Below, piece after piece: positions 1-11,200 of a stretch of DNA of 64,000 nucleotides. Below the pieces are notes generated by a model, which was not told the DNA's origin, did not search any database, and saw nothing but the letters and a program-made list of their open reading frames with translations. The position numbers and the translations under genes were made by a program. Position 1 is the first letter of the stretch; each line of letters begins with the position of its first letter. This DNA comes from Mastigias papua (Eukaryota; Cnidaria; Scyphozoa; Rhizostomeae; Mastigiidae), in assembly GCA_964019165.1 (NCBI GenBank), contig OZ025280.1, forward strand, positions 8,922,428 to 8,986,427, written 5' to 3'.

Positions 1-59
1 TTGTCTAAACTACTGGTATCAGTGTAACTGTAGATGTTAAAGTCGTTTAGTGCCTTAGA

Positions 60-84
60 TTGACACACTTCCCCTCAATGTCAA
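60..84. repeat. Second short dyad in the monomer (6-bp arms)
   Basis: The arms ttgaca (60-65) and tgtcaa (79-84) are reverse complements with a 13-base spacer. The right arm is broken in the gtgaaac class (for example 837, 2715, 9083) and the left arm in the gagtgacac class (for example 18055). Arms this short arise by chance fairly easily, so the entry is a description only. Confidence 0.35.
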
Positions 85-113
85 ACATACAACAGTATAT
101 GCACATGTATGTT
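84..113. repeat. Short dyad in the monomer (7-bp arms)
   Basis: The arms aacatac (84-90) and gtatgtt (107-113) are perfect reverse complements separated by 16 bases that include acatgt-like and tatatgcac sequence. The dyad is present in nearly every monomer in the window. Some variants alter it or its loop (ataccacag, tatacacatg, tatgaatatg, gtatggtg). It could form a small hairpin or be a binding site for a dimeric protein; neither is shown. Confidence 0.5.
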
Positions 114-576
114 GTTATAGCTTGCAATGGGCCTAAACTGCATAAGTGAGCAAACACTGACAATACAGCAACCAATACAGATCTAATGGTGATACGATAT
201 TATATATACTCCACTGACAGCAAAGATGTGTTTAGATTATGGTTTTGAACTATGCAACACGTTATTATAGTCAAATGTAGCACTTACATAGTATAGTCAG
301 TTTTGGTACATGTAAAGCACTTAAAAGCTGTAGTTAGTGTAAAAACAAAGACTAACGCTCATTTGACTACGAAACATTGTCTAAACTACTGGTATCAGTG
401 TAACTGTAGATGTTAAAGTCGTTTAGTGCCTTAGATTGACACACTTCCACTCAATGTCAAACATACAACAGTATATGCACATGTATGTTGTTATAGCTTG
501 CAATGGGCCTAAACTGCATAAGTGAGCAATCACTGACAATACAGCAACCAATACAGATCTAATGGTGATACGATTT

Positions 577-584
577 TATAAATA
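577..584 (+). promoter_or_regulatory. TATA-box-like octamer tataaata in the monomer (possible, weak)
   Basis: The octamer tataaata fits the general eukaryotic TATA consensus and lies at monomer position about 201. It is present in many monomers, while others have tatatata, tatacata, tataaatg, tatacctg or tatgtata at the same place. Satellite transcription is known in many eukaryotes, but I see no matching start-site element at the expected spacing and no gene downstream. In a 35% G+C sequence such a match can be chance. Confidence 0.12.
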
Positions 585-3500
585 CTCCACTGACAGCAAA
601 GATGTGTTTAGATTATGGTTTTGAACTATGCAACACGTTATTATAGTCAAATGTAGCACTTACAAAGTACAGTCAGTTATGGTACATGTAAAGCACTTTA
701 GAGCTGTATTTAGTGTAAAAACAAAGACTAACGCTCATTTGACTACGAAACATTGTCTAAACTACTGGTATCAGTGTAACTGTAGATGTTAAAGTCGATT
801 AGTGACTTAGATTGACACACTTCCACTCAATGTGAAACATACAACAGTATATGCACATGTATGTTGTTATAGCTTGCAATGGGCCTAAACTGCATAAGTG
901 AGCAAACACTGACAATACAGCAACCATTACAGATCTAATGGTGATACGATATTATAAATACTCCATTGACAGCAAAGATGTGGTTAGAATTATGGTTTTG
1001 AACTATGCAACACGTTATTATAGTCAAATGTAGCACTTACATAGTATTGTCAGTTTTGGTACATGTAAAGCACTTTAAAGCTGTAGTTAGTGTTAAAACA
1101 AAGGCTAACGCTCATTTGACTACGAAACATTGTCTAAACTACTGGTATCAGTGTAACTGTAGATGTTAAAGTCGTTTAGTGCCTTAGATTGACACACTTC
1201 CACTCAATGTCAAAGATACAACAGTATATGCACATGTATGTTGTTATAGCTTGCAATGGGCCTAAACTGCATAAGTGAGCAAACACTGACAATACAGCAA
1301 CCAATACAGATCTAATGGTGATGGGATATTATAAATACTCCATTGACAGCAAAGATGTGTTTAGATTATGGTTTTGAACTATGCAACACGTTATTATAAG
1401 TCAAATGTAGCACTTACATAGTATAGTCAGTTTTGGTACATGTAAAGCACTTTAAAGCTGTAGTTGGTGTAAAAACAAAGACTAACGCTCATTTGACTAC
1501 GAAAAATTGTCTAAACTACTGGTATCAGTGTAACTGTAGATGTTAAAGTCGTTTAGTGCCTTAGATTGACACACTTCCCCTCAATGTCAAACATACAACA
1601 GTATATGCACATGTATGTTGTTATAGCTTGCAATGGGCCTAAACTGCATAAGTGAGCAAACACTGACAATACAGCAACCAATACAGATCTAATGGTGATA
1701 CGATATTATATATACTCCACTGACAGCAAAGATGTGTTTAGATTATGGTTTTGAACTATGCAACACGTTATTATAGTCAAATGTAGCACTTACATAGTAT
1801 AGTCAGTTTTGGTACATGTAAAGCACTTAAAAGCTGTAGTTAGTGTAAAAACAAAGACTAACGCTCATTTGACTACGAAACATTGTCTAAACTACTGGTA
1901 TCAGTGTAACTGTAGATGTTAAAGTCGTTTAGTGCCTTAGATTGACACACTTCCACTCAATGTCAAACATACAACAGTATATGCACATGTATGTTGTTAT
2001 AGCTTGCAATGGGCCTAAACTGCATAAGTGAGCAATCACTGACAATACAGCAACCAATACAGATCTAATGGTGATACGATTTTATAAATACTCCACTGAC
2101 AGCAAAGATGTGTTTAGATTATGGTTTTGAACTATGCAACACGTTATTATAGTCAAATGTAGCACTTACAAAGTACAGTCAGTTATGGTACATGTAAAGC
2201 ACTTTAGAGCTGTATTTAGTGTAAAAACAAAGACTAACGCTCATTTGACTACGAAACATTGTCTAAACTACTGGTATCAGTGTAACTGTAGATGTTAAAG
2301 TCGATTAGTGACTTAGATTGACACACTTCCACTCAATGTGAAACATACAACAGTATATGCACATGTATGTTGTTATAGCTTGCAATGGGCCTAAACTGCA
2401 TAAGTGAGCAAACACTGACAATACAGCAACCATTACAGATCTAATGGTGATACGATATTATAAATACTCCATTGACAGCAAAGATGTGGTTAGAATTATG
2501 GTTTTGAACTATGCAACACGTTATTATAGTCAAATGTAGCACTTACATAGTATTGTCAGTTTTGGTACATGTAAAGCACTTTAAAGCTGTAGTTAGTGTT
2601 AAAACAAAGGCTAACGCTCATTTGACTACGAAACATTGTCTAAACTACTGGTATCAGTGTAACTGTAGATGTTAAAGTCGTTTAGTGCCTTAGATTGACA
2701 CACTTCCACTCAATGTGAAACATACAACAGTATATGCACATGTATGTTGTTATAGCTTGCAATGGGCCTAAACTGCATAAGTGAGCAAACACTGACAATA
2801 CAGCAACCATTACAGATCTAATGGTGATACGATATTATAAATACTCCATTGACAGCAAAGATGTGGTTAGAATTATGGTTTTGAACTATGCAACACGTTA
2901 TTATAGTCAAATGTAGCACTTACATAGTATAGTCAGTTTTGGTACATGTAAAGCACTTTAAAGCTGTATTTAGTGTAAAAACAAAGACTAACGCTCATTT
3001 GACTACGAAACATTGTCTAAACTACTGGTATCAGTGTAACTGTAGATGTTAAAGTCGTTTAGTGCCTTAGATTGACACACTTCCACTCAATGTCAAACAT
3101 ACAACAGTATATGCACATGTATGTTGTTATAGCTTGCAATGGGCCTAAACTGCATAAGTGAGCAATCACTGACAATACAGCAACCAATACAGATCTAATG
3201 GTGATACGATTTTATAAATACTCCACTGACAGCAAAGATGTGTTTAGATTATGGTTTTGAACTATGCAACACGTTATTATAGTCAAATGTAGCATTTACA
3301 AAGTACAGTCAGTTATGGTACATGTCTAGCACTTTAGAGCTGTATTTAGTGTAAAAACAAAGACTAACGCTCATTTGACTACGAAACATTGTCTAAACTA
3401 CTGGTATCAGTGTAACTGTAGATGTTAAAGTCGATTAGTGACTTAGATTGACACACTTCCACTCAATGTCAAACATACAACAGTATATGCACATGTATGT

Positions 3501-6500
3501 TGTTATAGCTTGCAATGGGCCTAAACTGAATAAGTGAGCAAACACTGACAATACAGCAACCATTACAGATCTAATGGTGATACGATATTATAAATACTCC
3601 ATTGACAGCAAAGATGTGGTTAGAATTATGGTTTTGAACTATGCAACACGTTATTATAGTCAAATGTAGCACTTACATAGTATAGTCAGTTTTGGTACAT
3701 GTAAAGCACTTTAAAGCTGTAGTTGGTGTAAAAACAAAGACTAACGCTCATTTGACTACGAAACATTGTCTAAACTACTGGTATCAGTGTAACTGTAGAT
3801 GTTAAAGTCGTTTAGTGCCTTAGATTGACACACTTCCCCTCAATGTCAAACATACAACAGTATATACACATGTATGCTGTTATAGCTTGCAATGGGCCTA
3901 AACTGCATAAGTGAGCAAACACTGACAATACAGCAACCAATACAGATCTAATGGTGATACGATATTATAAATGCTCGATTGACAGCAAAGATGTGTTTAG
4001 ATTATGGTTTTGAACTATGCAACACGTTATTATAGTCAAATGTAGCACTTACATAGTATAGTCAGTTTTGGTACATGTAAAGCACTTTAAAGCTGTAGTT
4101 GGTGTAAAAACAAAGACTAACGCTCATTTGACTACGAAACATTGTCTAAACTACTGGTATCAGTGTAACTGTAGATGTTAAAGTCGTTTAGTGCCTTAGA
4201 TTGACACACTTCCACTCAATGTCAAACATACAACAGTATATACACATGTATGTTGTTATAGCTTGCAATGGGCCTAAACTGCATAAGTGAGCAAACACTG
4301 ACAATACAGCAACCAATACAGATCTAATGCTGATAGGATATTATAAATGCTCGATTGACAGCAAAGATGTGTTTAGATTATGGTTTTGAACTATGCAACA
4401 CGTTATTATAGTCAAATGTAGCACTTACATAGTATAGTCAGTTTTGGTACATGTAAAGCACTTTAAAGCTGTATTTAGTGTAAAAACAAAGACTAACGCT
4501 CATTTGACTACGAAACATTGTCTAAACTACTGGTATCAGTGTAACTGTAGATGTTAAAGTCGTTTAGTGCCTTAGATTGACACACTTCCACTCAATGTCA
4601 AACATACAACAGTATATGCACATGTATGTTGTTATAGCTTGCAATGGGCTTAAACTGCATAAGTGAGCAATCACTGACAATACAGCAACCAATACAGATC
4701 TAATGGTGATACGAGTTTATAAATACTCCACTGACAGCAAAGATGTGTTTAGATTATGGTTTTGAACTATGCAACACGTTATTATAGTCAAATGTAGCAC
4801 TTACATAGTATAGTCAGTTTTGGTACATGTAAAGCACTTTAAAGCTGTAGTTAGTGTAAAAACAAAGACTAACGCTCATTTCACTACGAAGCATTGTCTA
4901 AACTACTGGTATCAATGTAACTGTAGATGTTAAAGTCGTTTAGTGCCTTAGATTGACACTCTTCCACTCAATGTCAAACATACAACAGTATATGCACATG
5001 TATGTTGTTATAGCTTGCAATGGGCCTAAACTGCATAAGTGAGCAAACACTGACAATACAGCAACCAATACAGATCTAATGCTGATAGGATATTATAAAT
5101 GCTCGATTGACAGCAAAGATGTGTTTAGATTATGGTTTTGAACTATGCAACACGTTATTATAGTCAAATGTAGCACTTACATAGTATAGTCAGTTTTGGT
5201 ACATGTAAAGCACTTTAAAGCTGTAGTTAGTGTAAAAACAAAGACTAACGCTCATTTGACTACGAAACATTGTCTAAACTACTGGTATCAGTGTAACTGT
5301 AGATGTTAAAGTCGGTTAGTGCTTTAGATTGACACACTTCCACTCAATGTCAAACATACAACAGTATATGAATATGTATGTTGTTATAGCTTGCAATGGG
5401 CCTAAACTGCATAAGTGAGCAAACACTGACAATACAGCAACCAATACAGATCCAATGGTGATACGATATTATAAATGCTCGATTGACAGCAAAGATGTGT
5501 TTAGATTATGGTTTTGAACTATGCAACACGTTATTATAGTCAAATGTAGCACTTACATAGTATAGTCAGTTTTGGTACATGTAAAGCACTTTAAAGCTGT
5601 AGTTAGTGTAAAAACAAAGACTAACGCTCAATTGACTACGAAACATTGTCTAAACTACTGGCATCAGTGTAACTGTAGATGTTAAAGTCGATTAGTGCCT
5701 TAGATTGACACACTTCCACTCAATGTCAAACATACAACAGTATATGCACATGTATGTTGTTATAGCTTGCAATGGGCCTAAACTGCATAAGTGAGCAATC
5801 ACTGACAATACAGCAACCAATACAGATCTAATGGTGATACGATATTATAAATACTCCACTGACAGCAAACATGTGTTTAGATTATGGTTTTGAACTATGC
5901 AACACGTTATTATAGTCAAATGTAGCACTTACATAGTATAGTCAGTTTTGGTACATGTAAAGCACTTTAAAGCTGTAGTTAGTGTAAAAACAAAGACTAA
6001 CGCTCATTTGACTACGAAACATTGTCTAAACTACTGGTATCAATGTAACTGTAGATGTTAAAGTCGTTTAGTGCCTTAGATTGACGCACTTCCACTCAAT
6101 GTCAAACATACAACAGTATATGCACATGTATGTTGTTATAGCTTGCAATGGGCCTAAACTGCATAAGTGAGCAAACACTGACAATATAGCAACCAATACA
6201 GATCTAATGGTGATACGATTTTATAAATACTCCATTGACAGCAAAGATATGTTTAGATTATGGTTTTGAACTATGCAACACGTTATTATAGTCAAATGTA
6301 GCACTTACAAAGTATAGTCAGTTTTGGTACATGTAAAGAACTTTAGAGCTGTATTTAGTGTAAAAACAAAGACTAACGCTCATTTGACTACGAAACATTG
6401 TCTAAACTACTAGAATCAGTGTAACTGTAGATGTTAAAGTCGATTAGTGCCTTAGATTGACACACTTCCACTCAATGTCAAACATACCACAGTATATGCA

Positions 6501-6774
6501 CATGTATGTTGTTATAGCTTGCAATGGGCCTAAACTGCATAAGTGAGCAAACACTGACAATACAGCAACCAATACAGATCTAATGGTGATACGATATTAT
6601 AAATACTCGATTGACAGCAAAGATGTGGTTAGAATTATGGTTTTGAACTATGCAACACGTTATTATAGTCAAATGTAGCACTTACATAGTATAGTCAGTT
6701 TTGGTACATGTAAAGCACTTTAAAGCTGTAGTTAGTGTTAAAACAAAGGCTAACGCTCATTTGAATACGAAACA

Positions 6775-7138
6775 TTGTCTAAACTACTGGTATCAATGTA
6801 ACTATAGATGTTAAAGTCGTTTAGTGCCTTAGATTGACACACTTCCACTCAATGTCAAACATACAACAGTATATGCACATGTATGTTGTTATAGCTTGCA
6901 ATGGGCCTAAACTGCATAAGTGAGCAAACACTGACAATACAGCAACCAATACAGATCTAATGGTTATATACTCCACTGACAGCAAAGATGTGTTTAGATT
7001 ATGGTTTTGAACTATGCAACACGCTACTATAGTCAAATGTAGCACTTACATAGTATAGTCAGTTTTGGTACATGTAAAGCACTTTAAAGCTGTAGTTAGT
7101 GTTAAAACAAAGGCTAACGCTCATTTGAATACGAAACA
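6775..7138 (+). repeat. Shortened monomer (364 bp) with a 12-bp deletion
   Basis: Where the parent variant has aatggt, then gatacgatatta, then tatatactcc, this monomer reads aatggttatatactcc, so 12 bp are missing at about 6963-6966. It also carries gaatacgaaac at its left edge and caacacgctactatag. The same deletion occurs in monomers starting at 7507, 15021, 15753 and 22135. In these monomers the complementary strand is open for 74 codons (for example 6821-7045) because of the indel; I see no sign of coding function. Confidence 0.9.
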
Positions 7139-7506
7139 TTGTCTAAACTACTGGTATCAATGTAACTATAGATGTTAAAGTCGTTTAGTGCCTTAGATTG
7201 ACACACTTCCAGTCAATGTCAAACATACAACAGTATATGCACATGTATGTTGTTATAGCTTGCAATGGGCCTAAACTGCATAAGTGAGCAAACACTGACA
7301 ATACAGCAACCAATACAGATCTAATGGTGATGCGATATTATAAATACTCCATTGACAGCAAAGATGTGTTTAGATTATGGTTTTGAACTATGCAACACGT
7401 TATTATAAGTCAAATGTAGCACTTACATAGTATAGTCAGTTTTGGTGCACTTTAAAGCTGTAGTTGGTGAAAAAACAAAGACTACCGCTCATTTGACTAC
7501 GAAACA
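7139..7506 (+). repeat. Shortened monomer (368 bp) with a 9-bp deletion
   Basis: Between ttttggt and gcactttaaag, 9 bp (acatgtaaa in other monomers) are missing near 7446, and one base is gained in ttataagtc. The monomer also has ccagtcaatg and ggtgaaaaaacaaag. It recurs at 15385-15752. It is absent at the corresponding place in the third copy near 22499, so it marks the two full-length HOR copies. Confidence 0.9.
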
Positions 7507-7870
7507 TTGTCTAAACTACTGGTATCAATGTAACTGTAGATGTTAAAGTCGTTTAGTGCCTTAGATTGACACACTTCCACTCAATGTCAAACATACAACA
7601 GTATATGCACATGTATGTTGTTATAGCTTGCAATGGGCCTAAACTGCATAAGTGAGCAAACACTGACAATACAGCAACCAATACAGATCTAATGGTTATA
7701 TACTCCACTGACAGCAAAGATGTGTTTAGATTATGGTTTTGAACTATGCAACACGCTACTATAGTCAAATGTAGCACTTACATAGTATAGTCAGTTTTGG
7801 TACATGTAAAGCACTTTAAAGCTGTAGTTAGTGTAAAAAAGAAGACTAACGCTCAATTGACTACGACACA

Positions 7871-8246
7871 TTGTCTAAACTACTGGCATCAGTGTAACTG
7901 TAGATGTTAAAGTCGTTCAGTGCCTTAGATTGACACACTTCCACTCAATGTCAAACATACAACAGTATATGCACATGTATGTTGTTATAGCTTGCAATGG
8001 GCCTAAACTGCATAAGTGAGCAAACACTGACAATACAGCAACCAATACAGATCTAATGCTGATAGGATATTATAAATGCTCGATTGACAGCAAAGATGTG
8101 TTTAGATTATGGTTTTGAACTATGCAATATGTGATTATAGTCAAATGTAGCACTTACATAGTATAGTCAGGTTTGGTACATATAAAGCACTTTAAAGCTA
8201 TATTTAGTGTAAAAACAAAGGCTAACCCTCATTTGACTACGAAACA
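7871..8246 (+). repeat. Divergent junction monomer between the two 22-mer copies
   Basis: The left half is the ggcatcag, gttcagtgcc, gctgataggat variant, as in the monomer at 16117. From about 8126 it carries a cluster of changes I see nowhere else together: gcaatatgtgattatag, caggtttggtacatataaag, gctatatttag and aggctaaccctc. The cluster spills into the next copy, with cacatttcc at 8311 and gcaaaagtg near 8387. It sits exactly where copy 1 meets copy 2. Confidence 0.85.
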
Positions 8247-11200
8247 TTGTCTAAACTACTGGTATCAGTGTAACTGTAGATGTTAAAGTCGTTTAGTGCC
8301 TTAGATTGACACATTTCCACTCAATGTCAAACATACAACAGTATATGCACATGTATGTTGTTATAGCTTGCAATGGGCCTAAACTGCAAAAGTGAGCAAA
8401 CACTGACAATACAGCAACCAATACAGATCTAATGGTGATACGATATTATATATACTCCACTGACAGCAAAGATGTGTTTAGATTATGGTTTTGAACTATG
8501 CAACACGTTATTATAGTCAAATGTAGCACTTACATAGTATAGTCAGTTTTGGTACATGTAAAGCACTTAAAAGCTGTAGTTAGTGTAAAAACAAAGACTA
8601 ACGCTCATTTGACTACGAAACATTGTCTAAACTACTGGTATCAGTGTAACTGTAGATGTTAAAGTCGTTTAGTGCCTTAGATTGACACACTTCCACTCAA
8701 TGTCAAACATACAACAGTATATGCACATGTATGTTGTTATAGCTTGCAATGGGCCTAAACTGCATAAGTGAGCAATCACTGACAATACAGCAACCAATAC
8801 AGATCTAATGGTGATACGATTTTATAAATACTCCACTGACAGCAAAGATGTGTTTAGATTATGGTTTTGAACTATGCAACACGTTATTATAGTCAAATGT
8901 AGCACTTACAAAGTACAGTCAGTTATGGTACATGTAAAGCACTTTAGAGCTGTATTTAGTGTAAAAACAAAGACTAACGCTCATTTGACTACGAAACATT
9001 GTCTAAACTACTGGTATCAGTGTAACTGTAGATGTTAAAGTCGATTAGTGACTTAGATTGACACACTTCCACTCAATGTGAAACATACAACAGTATATGC
9101 ACATGTATGTTGTTATAGCTTGCAATGGGCCTAAACTGCATAAGTGAGCAAACACTGACAATACAGCAACCATTACAGATCTAATGGTGATACGATATTA
9201 TAAATACTCCATTGACAGCAAAGATGTGGTTAGAATTATGGTTTTGAACTATGCAACACGTTATTATAGTCAAATGTAGCACTTACATAGTATTGTCAGT
9301 TTTGGTACATGTAAAGCACTTTAAAGCTGTAGTTAGTGTTAAAACAAAGGCTAACGCTCATTTGACTACGAAACATTGTCTAAACTACTGGTATCAGTGT
9401 AACTGTAGATGTTAAAGTCGTTTAGTGCCTTAGATTGACACACTTCCACTCAATGTCAAAGATACAACAGTATATGCACATGTATGTTGTTATAGCTTGC
9501 AATGGGCCTAAACTGCATAAGTGAGCAAACACTGACAATACAGCAACCAATACAGATCTAATGGTGATGGGATATTATAAATACTCCATTGACAGCAAAG
9601 ATGTGTTTAGATTATGGTTTTGAACTATGCAACACGTTATTATAAGTCAAATGTAGCACTTACATAGTATAGTCAGTTTTGGTACATGTAAAGCACTTTA
9701 AAGCTGTAGTTGGTGTAAAAACAAAGACTAACGCTCATTTGACTACGAAAAATTGTCTAAACTACTGGTATCAGTGTAACTGTAGATGTTAAAGTCGTTT
9801 AGTGCCTTAGATTGACACACTTCCCCTCAATGTCAAACATACAACAGTATATGCACATGTATGTTGTTATAGCTTGCAATGGGCCTAAACTGCATAAGTG
9901 AGCAAACACTGACAATACAGCATTCAATACAGATCTAATGGTGATACGATATTATATATACTCCACTGACAGCAAAGATGTGTTTAGATTATGGTTTTGA
10001 ACTATGCAACACGTTATTATAGTCAAATGTAGCACTTACATAGTATAGTCAGTTTTGGTACATGTAAAGCACTTAAAAGCTGTAGTTAGTGTAAAAACAA
10101 AGACTAACGCTCATTTGACTACGAAACATTGTCTAAACTACTGGTATCAGTGTAACTGTAGATGTTAAAGTCGTTTAGTGCCTTAGATTGACACACTTCC
10201 ACTCAATGTCAAACATACAACAGTATATGCACATGTATGTTGTTATAGCTTGCAATGGGCCTAAACTGCATAAGTGAGCAATCACTGACAATACAGCAAC
10301 CAATACAGATCTAATGGTGATACGATTTTATAAATACTCCACTGACAGCAAAGATGTGTTTAGATTATGGTTTTGAACTATGCAACACGTTATTATAGTC
10401 AAATGTAGCACTTACAAAGTACAGTCAGTTATGGTACATGTAAAGCACTTTAGAGCTGTATTTAGTGTAAAAACAAAGACTAACGCTCATTTGACTACGA
10501 AACATTGTCTAAACTACTGGTATCAGTGTAACTGTAGATGTTAAAGTCGATTAGTGACTTAGATTGACACACTTCCACTCAATGTGAAACATACAACAGT
10601 ATATGCACATGTATGTTGTTATAGCTTGCAATGGGCCTAAACTGCATAAGTGAGCAAACACTGACAATACAGCAACCATTACAGATCTAATGGTGATACG
10701 ATATTATAAATACTCCATTGACAGCAAAGATGTGGTTAGAATTATGGTTTTGAACTATGCAACACGTTATTATAGTCAAATGTAGCACTTACATAGTATT
10801 GTCAGTTTTGGTACATGTAAAGCACTTTAAAGCTGTAGTTAGTGTTAAAACAAAGGCTAACGCTCATTTGACTACGAAACATTGTCTAAACTACTGGTAT
10901 CAGTGTAACTGTAGATGTTAAAGTCGTTTAGTGCCTTAGATTGACACACTTCCACTCAATGTGAAACATACAACAGTATATGCACATGTATGTTGTTATA
11001 GCTTGCAATGGGCCTAAACTGCATAAGTGAGCAAACACTGACAATACAGCAACCATTACAGATCTAATGGTGATACGATATTATAAATACTCCATTGACA
11101 GCAAAGATGTGGTTAGAATTATGGTTTTGAACTATGCAACACGTTATTATAGTCAAATGTAGCACTTACATAGTATAGTCAGTTTTGGTACATGTAAAGC

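Larger units (their letters stand above)
1..376 (+). repeat. Reference satellite monomer (unit 1)
   Basis: This is a complete 376-bp monomer used here as the coordinate reference. It has 132 G+C bases and only five CpG dinucleotides, at 44, 195, 260, 356 and 370. Landmarks are ttgtctaaac at 1, ccttagattgacacac at 53-68, a dyad at 84-113, the conserved stretch cctaaactgcataag around 132-146, the variable TATA-like tract around 188-212, gttttgaactatgcaac around 242-258, and gtacatgtaaagc around 306-318. Its class markers are cttcccctcaatg near 68-80, ttatatatactcc near 200-212 and acttaaaagctg near 319-330. The same variant recurs at 1507 and, with a few changes, at 8247 and 9753. Confidence 0.95.
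1..2716 (+). repeat. Nested 4-monomer tandem duplication (1506-bp offset) inside the 22-mer
   Basis: Bases 1-1210 recur at 1507-2716 with no difference that I noticed: unit 5 repeats unit 1, unit 6 repeats unit 2, unit 7 repeats unit 3, and unit 8 starts as unit 4. Unit 8 then switches to the unit-3 variant (caatgtgaaac at 2712 instead of caatgtcaaagat). Units 8, 9 and 10 continue a related 2-3 alternation. The same nested structure is present in the second 22-mer copy, 8246 bp downstream. Confidence 0.88.
1..8246 (+). repeat. 22-monomer higher-order repeat, copy 1 (8246 bp)
   Basis: Monomer starts at 1, 377, 753, 1130, 1507, 1883, 2259, 2636, 3013, 3389, 3766, 4142, 4518, 4894, 5270, 5646, 6022, 6398, 6775, 7139, 7507 and 7871 are repeated in the same order and with the same variants exactly 8246 bp downstream. 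Diagnostic markers that shift together include tatgaatatgtatg (5367 and 13613), tatacacatgtatgctg (3863 and 12109), the tctagcacttt variant (3326 and 11572) and the 12-bp deletion monomers. The block may start left of the window. The last monomer's right half (from about 8126) does not match its counterpart in copy 2. Confidence 0.93.

Noticed and set aside
1..376. Monomer as an ancient dimer of about 188-bp units
   Set aside because: The only shared stretches between halves are short, such as tcaaa, tagatt and acatgt, and do not align at one constant offset. Chance similarity in AT-rich DNA is enough.
1073..1080. Palindrome ctttaaag and the nearby acatgt as a regulatory site
   Set aside because: These are short AT-rich palindromes expected by chance; they recur only because the monomer recurs.
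6821..7045. Open frame of 74 codons on the minus strand, repeated at 7553, 15067, 15799 and 22181
   Set aside because: It is the satellite monomer read on the complementary strand in copies with a 12-bp deletion. There is no recognisable domain, and it recurs only because the monomer does. No sign of a gene.
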